A stretch of DNA of 64,000 nucleotides from Streptomyces tsukubensis (lineage in GTDB: Bacteria > Actinomycetota > Actinomycetes > Streptomycetales > Streptomycetaceae). The translations under genes were made by a program, and so were the position numbers. Location of the stretch: assembly GCF_003932715.1 (NCBI RefSeq), contig NZ_CP020700.1:1440001-1504000 (forward strand), written 5' to 3'. Shown piece by piece: positions 58,239 to 64,000 of this stretch. The notes under the pieces were generated by a model, which worked only from the letters and a program-made list of their open reading frames with translations, was not told the DNA's origin and did not search any database. Each line of letters starts with the position of its first letter. Position 1 is the stretch's first letter.

Positions 58239-59218
58239 AGTCCCAGCTCCTTCAGCACCTGGTCGACGCGCTTGTTCTGCTCGTCGAGGAAGTCACCGAA
58301 CTCGTCACCGGCGAGGAAGGCGTCGTCCCAGCCGTGCTTGCGCAGCGACTCCTTCCACTGCGGCGACGCGTGCAGCCGCTCGACGAGGCTGACGAGCTTC
58401 GCCCGCTCCTGCTCGGAGAGGCCGGGGGGTGCGACGATGCCGCGCCAGTTGGTGAACTCGGTGTCCAGGCCCGCCTCGCGGAGGGTGGGGGCGTCGAGGC
58501 CGGGCACCCGCTTGGGGCCGGTCACCGCCAGCAGCCGCAGTTCGCCGGATTTGATCTGGTCGAGGTACTCGCCGACGCCGGAGACACCGAAGGCGACCTT
58601 GTTGCCCAGGATGGAGGCGAGGAGTTCGCCGCCGCCGTCGAAGGGGATGTAGTTGACGGACTTGGGCTTGATGCCCGCCGCCTGGGCCATCAGCATCGGG
58701 GCGAGGTGGTCGGGCCCGCCGGGGGACGAGCCGCCGCCGACCGTCAGCTTGCGGGGGTTCTCCTTCCAGGCCTTCAGCAGGTCCTGGATCGTCTTGTAGG
58801 GGGAGTCCTTCGAGACGACGACGATGTCCTGCTCTTCGGTGAGCCGGGCGATCGGCGTGGTGTCGGAGAGGGTCTTCGGGGTCTTGTTCGCGTGGACTGC
58901 GCCGACGACGCCGAGCCCCATGGACATGGCCAGCTTGCCGTTGCCGTGCTCGCTGACCAGCCGGGCCAGCCCGACCGTGCCTCCGGCACCGGGGAGGTTG
59001 AAGACCTCGATGTCGTGGGTCAGGTTGGCGTCCTCGGCGTTCTTCGCCGCGGTACGCGCGGTGATGTCGTAGCCCCCGCCCGGAGTGTTGGGGACCATGA
59101 ACCGCAGCCCGGGGATCTTCGTGCCGGTGTCGGAGGTGTCGCCCGTATTGAGCAGGGGCGGCCCCACGAGCACCAGCAACGCCGCCCCGAGCAGGGCGAG
59201 GGGAGTGCGCAATTGCAC
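58235..59218 (-). CDS. tctC: Tripartite tricarboxylate transporter substrate-binding protein TctC
   Basis: Extracytoplasmic solute-binding protein of 327 aa, Bug/TctC family. The N-terminal hydrophobic stretch TPLALLGAALLVLVGPPLL is a signal or uncleaved anchor; no lipobox Cys is present. Family blocks are FMVPNTPGGGYDITARTAAK, LPGAGGTVGLARLVSEHGNGK, VGGGSSPGGPDHLAPMLMAQAAGI and VNYIPFDGGGELLASILG. GTG 59218 has AAAGGCGG at acceptable spacing. It delivers citrate-like acids to TctB-TctA. It is divergent from the response regulator gene at 59343, 124 bases away. Confidence 0.94.
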   Translation of the reverse strand: MQLRTPLALLGAALLVLVGPPLLNTGDTSDTGTKIPGLRFMVPNTPGGGYDITARTAAKNAEDANLTHDIEVFNLPGAGGTVGLARLVSEHGNGKLAMSMGLGVVGAVHANKTPKTLSDTTPIARLTEEQDIVVVSKDSPYKTIQDLLKAWKENPRKLTVGGGSSPGGPDHLAPMLMAQAAGIKPKSVNYIPFDGGGELLASILGNKVAFGVSGVGEYLDQIKSGELRLLAVTGPKRVPGLDAPTLREAGLDTEFTNWRGIVAPPGLSEQERAKLVSLVERLHASPQWKESLRKHGWDDAFLAGDEFGDFLDEQNKRVDQVLKELGL

Positions 59219-59307
59219 GTGAGCCGCCTTTCGGTAGGAGTTGTGTGAGGTGGCCCACATGTTGCCGTCGCGTTAAGAAAGTGTCTCTCTTCCGGAATCA
59301 ACGGACG

Positions 59308-59343
59308 TTGTGGTCATTGTGGTCCCGGCTTAGCGTGAGTCCG
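59308..59343 (+). promoter_or_regulatory. Promoter of the response regulator, leaderless start
   Basis: TTGTGG (59308-59313), exactly 17 bases, then TAGCGT (59331-59336); the GTG start at 59343 is seven bases from the -10 end, where transcription should begin. TTGTGGTC is repeated at 59308-59315 and 59317-59324, a possible binding site for the regulator itself. Confidence 0.6.
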
Positions 59344-60038
59344 TGACGAATGTGCTGGTGGTGGACGATGACTTCATGGTCGCCAAGCTCCACAGCCGCT
59401 TTGTGTCGGCCACCGACGGCTTCCGGGTCGTGGGGGTGGCCCACAACGGCGCGGAGGCGCTGCGGGCGGCTGAGAAGCTCAGGCCTGATCTCGTATTGCT
59501 TGATATCTATCTGCCCGATATGGACGGGCTGAACGTGCTCCGCGAACTGCGGGCGGCCGAGGAGCGGGATCCCGGGCGCGCGACCGTCGACGCCCTGTTC
59601 ATCACGGCTGCCCGGGACGCGGGGCTGGTCCGGGCCGCGCTGCGGGCGGGCGCCCTGCACTATCTGATCAAGCCCTTCACTCAGTCCGCGCTCCAGGAGC
59701 AGCTGAGGCACGTGGCGTCGCTGCGCTCCCGCTTCGACCGGCTCGGCCAGGCCAGGCAGGAGGACGTCGACCAGATCTTCGGCACCCGGCCGCCGGGGGC
59801 CCGCGGACTGCCCAAGGGGCTGGCGCCGCACACCGCCGAGCTGGTGGAGCGCATCCTGCGGGAGCATCCGGGCGATCTGTCGGCGTCGGAGTGCGCCGAG
59901 GCGGGGTCCCTGTCGCGGGTCAGCGCCCGCCGGTATCTGGAGTACTTCGTGGAGACGGGCCGAGTGGAGGTGACCCTGCGTTACGGAGGTACGGGTCGGC
60001 CCGAGCGGCGGTACCGGATCGCCGGGCGCCGCCACTGA
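59343..60038 (+). CDS. CitB/DcuR-type response regulator without adjacent kinase
   Basis: Response regulator of 231 aa of the citrate/malate family. The receiver domain has the acidic pair in VVDDDFMVAK, the phospho-acceptor Asp54 in LLDIYLPDMDG, Thr88 in LFITAARD and Lys110 in HYLIKPF. The C-terminal effector domain has the family HTH (HPGDLSASECAEAGSLSRVSARRYLEYFVETGRVEVTLRYG). In related operons a CitA-type sensor kinase is usually encoded next to it; here the next gene is a PNPOx-fold protein and tctC is on the other side. GTG 59343 lacks a ribosome-binding site and is predicted to be leaderless. Probably activates tctCBA. Confidence 0.9.
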   Translation: MTNVLVVDDDFMVAKLHSRFVSATDGFRVVGVAHNGAEALRAAEKLRPDLVLLDIYLPDMDGLNVLRELRAAEERDPGRATVDALFITAARDAGLVRAALRAGALHYLIKPFTQSALQEQLRHVASLRSRFDRLGQARQEDVDQIFGTRPPGARGLPKGLAPHTAELVERILREHPGDLSASECAEAGSLSRVSARRYLEYFVETGRVEVTLRYGGTGRPERRYRIAGRRH

Positions 60039-60115
60039 GCATCCGACGAGCCCGGGGCCCGGACCGCCCGCAGCTCCGTTTCAGCAGGTGGGAGCCGGTT
60101 CTACCGGCTTATGAC

Positions 60116-60556
60116 TCAGGCGCCCAGATCGGTTGCCAGCCAGCGCTGGGGCTTCATCCTGAACACCGTCTGGTCACCGAACGTGGCGGTGGCGGTCTCC
60201 ACATAGGCCGCCACCTTCTCCGGCGGCAGATAGCGCCGGGTGATCTCTTCCAGCTGCTCCGGGGTGGCGGGCTCGGCGGAGACGATCGGGCCCTCCACGG
60301 AGACGTACCGCACGGTGGGCACCAGCCGGTCCACCATCAGCGAGAAGCGTCCGGCCCGGGTGAGCAGCTCCGCCTTGCGGGATGCCGTGGCGGTCATCAC
60401 CCACAGGTCGCCGCCGGGTTCGTACTGGTACCAGATGGGCAGGGTCAGGGGTGCCCGCCCCTCGTCGCCCGAGGCCACGGAAAGGGCCGCGATATGCGGT
60501 TCGGACAGGAACTCCTCACGTTCTTCGCGGCTCAGGACGGTGCTTTTGTCGCTCAT
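60116..60556 (-). CDS. Pyridoxamine 5'-phosphate oxidase-fold protein (FMN- or F420-binding)
   Basis: Flavin/deazaflavin-binding split-barrel protein of 146 aa. Blocks: SREEREEFLSEPHIAALSVAS, PLTLPIWYQYEPGGDLWVMTATASRKAELL and FSLMVDRLVPTVRYVSVEGPIV. ITRRYLPPEKVAAYVETATATFGDQTVFRMKPQRWLATDLG follows. In actinobacteria, this subgroup often uses F420 rather than FMN; the sequence does not prove it. GGAGGAAGAG precedes ATG 60556. It is convergent with the response regulator, 77 bases apart, and divergent from the LPMO gene. Substrate unknown. Confidence 0.88.
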   Translation of the reverse strand: MSDKSTVLSREEREEFLSEPHIAALSVASGDEGRAPLTLPIWYQYEPGGDLWVMTATASRKAELLTRAGRFSLMVDRLVPTVRYVSVEGPIVSAEPATPEQLEEITRRYLPPEKVAAYVETATATFGDQTVFRMKPQRWLATDLGA

Positions 60557-60838
60557 GGACGCTCTTCCTCCGCTTCGGGTCGTCACCTGCGCTGCCGGTG
60601 CCGAGCGGGCGAGGCGGCGGCCGGGGCCGCTTCCTCAGCCCGCGCTTAGCGCCTCCTTAAAACAAGGATAAGGATCGTCATCTTCCCTTCACGGCGGGGA
60701 ACTTCGGCGCTCCGAGGGGCTAGCTTGCTGCTCGCCGGGGCTGGTCCGGACCAGTGCGCAAGAGGTGAACGACGGGCTGCGCACCCCTTCCGGGCCGCTC
60801 CGGCTCCCCCCAATGTTTGTCCTGAGGAGAACGTCATC

Positions 60839-61831
60839 ATGACCCCTCGCCGCAAGGTCACCATCGCCGCTGCGCTCGGCCTCGCGCCGCTGGCACTGGC
60901 CGGGCTGACGGCCGTCCCCGCCGCCGCCCACGGCACCATGACGGACCCGGTCAGCAGGATCGCCGCCTGTCATGCGGAGGGTCCGGAGAGCCCCGACTCG
61001 GCCGCCTGCAAGGCGCTCGTCGCCGCCGGCGGCACCCAGCCGCTGTACGACTGGAACGAGGTCAACCTGCCCGACCCCGCCGGTGCCCACCAGGCCCGGA
61101 TCCCCGACGGGAAGCTGTGCAGCGCCGGCCGGGACAAGTACAAGGGTCTCGACGTCCCGCGCACCGACTGGCCGTCGTCGCCGATGGCCGCCGGTTCGAA
61201 GACCTTCCAGTGGCGTGCCACCGCTCCCCACAAGGGCACGCTGGACCTGTTCATCACCAAGGACGGCTACGACCCCACGAAGCCGCTGAAGTGGTCGGAC
61301 CTGGAGGCGCAGCCCTTCGCGTCCGTGACCAACCCGCCGGTGGTCAACGGCTCCTTCGTCTTCCAGGGCACCGTCCCGCAGAAGTCGGGCCGCCATCTGA
61401 TCTACTCCGTCCTCCAGCGTTCGGACTCTCCGGAGGCCTTCTACACCTGCTCGGACGTGGTGTTCGGCGGCGGTACGGGCGGTGCCCCGGCGGCGGCCGC
61501 CCCGTCGGAGAAGCAGATTCGGCAGACCGCGGCGAAGTCGTCCGTCGACCACGGCGGTCACGGCGGCGACTCCGCGGCCGAGACCAAGAGCAACGCCGCC
61601 TATGCCGCGGAGCACTCCAACCACACGGGCCACAAGGGCAGTGAGGGTGCCAAGACGCAGCTCAACGGTGCCGCCCCGGCCGCCGGCCAGGGTGCTCCCG
61701 AGGCGCTCGCGGCGACCGGCGGCGAGAACAGCACCGCGTACATCGCGGCGGGCGGCGCCCTGGCGCTCGCCATCGGCGCCGGTGTGGTGTTCGCCTCGGC
61801 GCGGCGCAGGTCGACGGCCGGCGGCCGCTGA
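60839..61831 (+). CDS. AA10 lytic polysaccharide monooxygenase, cell-wall anchored
   Basis: Copper enzyme of 330 aa that oxidises chitin or cellulose chains. The signal peptide is residues 1-30 and is cut before His31 (VPAAA-HGTM), which becomes the N-terminal His of the copper brace; the second His is in TAPHKGTLDL. The motif GRHLIYSVLQRSDSPEAFYTCSDV is the AA10 end with the axial Phe. After the catalytic domain (to about residue 210) comes an Ala/His/Gly/Ser-rich linker, then LAATG at 290-294, a membrane helix and RRRS: the class-E sortase sorting signal. There is no carbohydrate-binding module. GAGGAGAACGTC precedes ATG 60839. I recall a wall-anchored, chitin-active LPMO of this type from S. 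coelicolor (ScLPMO10D). It is convergent with the lipase gene. Confidence 0.93.
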   Translation: MTPRRKVTIAAALGLAPLALAGLTAVPAAAHGTMTDPVSRIAACHAEGPESPDSAACKALVAAGGTQPLYDWNEVNLPDPAGAHQARIPDGKLCSAGRDKYKGLDVPRTDWPSSPMAAGSKTFQWRATAPHKGTLDLFITKDGYDPTKPLKWSDLEAQPFASVTNPPVVNGSFVFQGTVPQKSGRHLIYSVLQRSDSPEAFYTCSDVVFGGGTGGAPAAAAPSEKQIRQTAAKSSVDHGGHGGDSAAETKSNAAYAAEHSNHTGHKGSEGAKTQLNGAAPAAGQGAPEALAATGGENSTAYIAAGGALALAIGAGVVFASARRRSTAGGR

Positions 61832-61872
61832 CCGTCCCCTGCCCCCTGCCGCGTCCTGAGCGGCACCCCGGC

Positions 61873-61903
61873 TGCGCGTCCGTCATCCGATGACGGACGC
61901 GCA
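61873..61903. terminator. Hairpin terminator overlapping the lipase stop codon
   Basis: TGCGCGTCCGTCATC and GATGACGGACGCGCA form a perfect 15-bp inverted repeat around a single C, followed by GTCCGTTTT on the plus strand. The lipase stop (61883-61885) lies inside the left arm, so the repeat encodes the end of the lipase and also ends the LPMO transcript. Confidence 0.75.
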
Positions 61904-62773
61904 GTCCGTTTTCCGGGCGTTCGGCGGGTCGAGCGCGCCCGCGACCTCGTGGAAGACGATCCGGTCGATCGTGCCGACGGCGACGTGCTCGGAGAAGTCG
62001 AGCGGGCAGAGGTCCTGGAGCAGGACGTTGCGGACCCCGGGGCCGGTCAGGAACTGGGAGCGGTACGGGGTGACCACCTGGTCGTAGCGGGTGGCGATGA
62101 CCGTGTAGCGGACCCCGGGCACGGTGTCGCCGCCCGCGTTCAGCCGGGTGAGGAAGGGTGATCCGGCGATCTGGTCGGTGAGGGCGGGGGCTGTCGTACC
62201 GATCGCCTCCTCGGCCCCGGGGAAGTACCGGAGCAGCCGGGTGAGCCCGAGGAGGTCGGTGCCGCGGTTGCTGGGCGCGATGCCGATGAGGGCGTTGACC
62301 TCGGCGGCGCCGCCGAGGAACTTCAGATAGTGGCGGGGCATCATGCCGCCCTGCGAATGGCCGACGAGGTCCGCCTTCGGGGCGCCGGTGGCGGCGAGCA
62401 CCCGGTCGACGAAGGCGTCCAGTTGTCCGGCGGAGCGGGCGACCGGGCCGAGGCCGTGGAAGAACGGCACCCCGGGCAGCTGTCCGTAGTCCAGGGAGTA
62501 GACGCAGTAGCCGCGGTTGACCAGGTACGGGGCGAGCCCGAGCCAATTGTCGACCGAGTTCGCGAAGGTGCCGTGGACGAGCACCACGGGCCGCGGGTGG
62601 GCGGCGGAGGGCTTGCAGGACCAGTTGTTCCAGCCCCGGTCGGGGGCCGCGGACGCGGGCGCGGGGGCGGAAGCGGAACCGGCGGCGGCGACCGGGGCGG
62701 CGGGCCCCAGCGCGACCAGGGCGGACAGAAGCAGGGTGACCCAGGGCCGGATACGGCGTTCCCGGAGCGGCAT
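61883..62773 (-). CDS. Secreted lipase/triacylglycerol hydrolase
   Basis: Secreted alpha/beta-hydrolase of 296 aa of the Streptomyces LipA/lipase class 2 type. The signal peptide is residues 1-33 (VTLLLSALVALGPAAPVAAAG). Catalytic elements: oxyanion-hole region VVLVHGTFANSVDNW, nucleophile GHSQGGMMPRHYL, acid in VIATRYDQVVTPY and His in FSEHVAVGTIDRIV. Two Cys pairs are plausible disulphides. GAGGAGA precedes ATG 62773. The upstream 457-base region contains two AAGTTACGC repeats that may be activator sites. From memory, a secreted lipase next to an LPMO also occurs in S. coelicolor (SCO1734-1735). Confidence 0.93.
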   Translation of the reverse strand: MPLRERRIRPWVTLLLSALVALGPAAPVAAAGSASAPAPASAAPDRGWNNWSCKPSAAHPRPVVLVHGTFANSVDNWLGLAPYLVNRGYCVYSLDYGQLPGVPFFHGLGPVARSAGQLDAFVDRVLAATGAPKADLVGHSQGGMMPRHYLKFLGGAAEVNALIGIAPSNRGTDLLGLTRLLRYFPGAEEAIGTTAPALTDQIAGSPFLTRLNAGGDTVPGVRYTVIATRYDQVVTPYRSQFLTGPGVRNVLLQDLCPLDFSEHVAVGTIDRIVFHEVAGALDPPNARKTDCASVIG

Positions 62774-63230
62774 CGGGCGGTCTCCTCGCGGCTCGGAGGG
62801 TGGGGGCGGCCGCCCGGGAGGGAGGGCCGGGCGGCCGGAGCACCGGGGCCGGCGACTCAGGCGGATGTAGTGCTCACGACAAGTTACGCATGGGTAGTCC
62901 GCGGGAGGGAAGTTACGCGCCGGTAAAAACTGAGCTTGCGTCAGACGGGCGCATGACGGGCGGAGGGAACCCGCGCCGGAGCACCCGGGACCGGCCGTGA
63001 CACCTCCCGCCGCGGCGGGGCATCCGGGGGCGACGGTGACAGCACTCTTCCCGGGCCGGGCGAAGCACCCGGGCCGGACGTGACACCACCTCTGCCGCCC
63101 GCCCGGCGGACGGGCCACCACGGCCAGGCCAGGCGGACCACCCGGACCCCGGGGGTGGCACCGCGCGCCCCTTCGCCCGTTCGGCCCCCTTCCGCCTGCG
63201 CCGAACCCGCCGTCCGTCGAGCGTGGGGCC
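62774..63230. other. Divergent promoter region of lipase and membrane protein genes
   Basis: 457 bases without a gene. AAGTTACGC occurs as a direct repeat at 62881-62889 and 62910-62918 (29-base period), close to the expected lipase promoter. The part from 63000 on is GC-rich and repetitive (CCCGGGCCGG-type words) with no clear element. Confidence 0.5.
62881..62918 (-). promoter_or_regulatory. Direct repeats AAGTTACGC upstream of the lipase gene
   Basis: Two exact 9-bp copies with 29-base periodicity, about three helical turns, 108-145 bases before the lipase start. Possible activator-binding sites. Confidence 0.4.
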
Positions 63231-64000
63231 ATGACGCGGACCACGGACGGCGACCGGCCCACCCCCCACGCCCCGGCCGGGAAACACCCGCGCCCCGGCT
63301 TCCTCGACGAGGTCAGGGACGCGGTCAGCCTCCGCGCCGCGCTGCTGATCATCGGAGTGCTCGCGCTCCAGCTGGGGTTCATCACCTCCTACATCGGCGC
63401 CTTCCACCAGCCGAAGCCCACGGACATCCCGCTCGCGGTCACCGCGCCCACCACGGCCGCCGCCGAACGGGCCGTACGCGAACTGGCCGCACTGCCCGGC
63501 GACCCGCTCGACCCCTCCGCCGCCCCCGACGAGGCGACGGCCCGCGCCCGGATCGCCCGGCGCGACGTCGACGGCGCCCTGATCCTCTCCCCCGCGGGCC
63601 CCGACCGCCTGCTGGTGGCCAGCGCCTCCGGGGCCTCCCTGGCCGACGCCCTGACGGCCGTCGTAGCCCGGGCCGAGAAGGCCCGGGGCCGTACCGTCGA
63701 CGTGGTGGACGTGGTCCCCGACGCCCCAGGCGACGCCCGCGGGCTCACCTCCTTCTATCTGGTCGTCGGCTGGTGCGTCGGCGGCTACCTCTGCGCGGCG
63801 GTCCTCGCCATCAGCGCGGGCGCCCGGCCCGCCAACCCGGCCCGCGGCCTGATCCGGCTCGCCGTGCTGCTGCTGTACGCGATCGTCACCGGACTGCTCG
63901 GGGCGGTGATCGCCGGACCGGTGCTCGACGCGCTGCCGGGGAGCGTGCCCGCCCTGTGGGGTCTGGGCACCCTGCTGGTGTTCGCCGTCGGGGCGCTCAC
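63231..64000 (+). CDS. Membrane protein of the ABC-2/DUF3533-like type (3' end outside window)
   Basis: Start of a membrane protein, at least 256 aa, frame open to the window end. After a 30-residue cytosolic arm comes helix one (AALLIIGVLALQLGFITSYIGAF), then an extracytoplasmic domain of about 110 residues (RARIARRDVDGALILSPAG, VDVVDVVPDAPGDARG). More helices follow (FYLVVGWCVGGYLCAAVLAISAGA, RLAVLLLYAIVTGLLGAVIAGPVL and ALWGLGTLLVFAVGAL). This topology is that of the YhgE/Pip- and DUF3533-like ABC-2 permease-type proteins. It is divergent from the lipase. Codon bias is normal. The full length and last helices cannot be seen. Confidence 0.8.
   Translation, partial: MTRTTDGDRPTPHAPAGKHPRPGFLDEVRDAVSLRAALLIIGVLALQLGFITSYIGAFHQPKPTDIPLAVTAPTTAAAERAVRELAALPGDPLDPSAAPDEATARARIARRDVDGALILSPAGPDRLLVASASGASLADALTAVVARAEKARGRTVDVVDVVPDAPGDARGLTSFYLVVGWCVGGYLCAAVLAISAGARPANPARGLIRLAVLLLYAIVTGLLGAVIAGPVLDALPGSVPALWGLGTLLVFAVGAL

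Overview
The window is a piece of a Streptomyces chromosome. The evidence is very high GC (by eye above 70%) with strong third-position bias, many GTG starts and GTGA/ATGA stop-start overlaps, a mycothiol biosynthesis gene (mshC), a long and a short chaplin side by side (chpC, chpH), two proteins with class-E sortase motifs (LAQTG, LAATG), and many TetR/GntR regulators. From memory, the gene order (mshC block, chpC-chpH, gntR/gntK/gntP, soxR, secreted SGNH lipase, AA10 LPMO next to a secreted lipase) follows the SCO166x-SCO173x core region of S. coelicolor. This is conserved core chromosome with a few strain-specific patches, not a mobile island. I see no insertion sequence, phage, integrase, CRISPR array or rRNA. 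There is one tRNA, tRNA-Leu(GAG).

Layout. 1-6.1 kb: the 3' part of a FadR-type regulator, then a block widely conserved in actinobacteria: PAC2 protein (+), and on the minus strand histidine phosphatase, DUF3090, PI3/4-kinase-like protein and the mycothiol cysteine ligase MshC. 6.3-14.1 kb: ferritin-like diiron protein, F420-type LLM oxidoreductase, aldo/keto reductase coupled to a degenerate RecD2-like protein, APH(6)-type kinase with an unusual leader, and two small conserved hypotheticals. 14.3-20.0 kb: chaplins, an M20 peptidase, tRNA-Leu, an RluA-type pseudouridine synthase, and a coupled S-(hydroxymethyl)mycothiol dehydrogenase and metallo-beta-lactamase pair. 20.3-28.3 kb: amino-acid permease, divergent gluconate module (gntR / gntK-gntP), FAD dehydrogenase, NUDIX hydrolase and two DUF202 membrane proteins.

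28.5-43.7 kb: an APH-fold kinase and acyl-CoA dehydrogenase operon (like a split ACAD10/11 or LvaA/LvaC system) with a TetR gene and matching operator-like sequences. Then two Tat-exported enzymes (NamZ/GH171-like and erythromycin-esterase-like), an alpha/beta-hydrolase relative that has lost its serine, soxR, MaoC, two TetR genes around a second acyl-CoA dehydrogenase, and a CitMHS citrate transporter. 43.7-49.7 kb: TetR, hmgA with a promoter overlapped by an inverted repeat, a HutC-type GntR, a small hypothetical, a Ser/Thr kinase and an SGNH lipase. 49.8-64 kb: a translationally coupled glycan operon (GT2-GT2-NodB deacetylase), a DUF5925 AAA ATPase, YtrA-type GntR, DUF402, GNAT, the tctCBA tricarboxylate transporter divergent from a CitB-like response regulator without a kinase, a PNPOx-fold protein, a wall-anchored AA10 LPMO, a secreted lipase, and the start of a membrane protein cut by the window end.

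Functional links. MshC makes mycothiol, and the dehydrogenase plus MBL pair is a plausible mycothiol-dependent formaldehyde detoxification unit. Chaplins, LPMO, NamZ, SGNH lipase and the glycan operon all act at the cell surface. HmgA, the two acyl-CoA dehydrogenase modules, CitMHS and TctCBA feed organic acids into central metabolism. Long perfect stem-loops between converging genes mark most transcription-unit ends. I found no wholly new multi-gene system. The best leads are the degenerate RecD2-like protein, the serine-less hydrolase, the TetR-kinase-ACAD module, the hmgA operator, the kinase-less response regulator and the leader upstream of the APH(6)-type gene.
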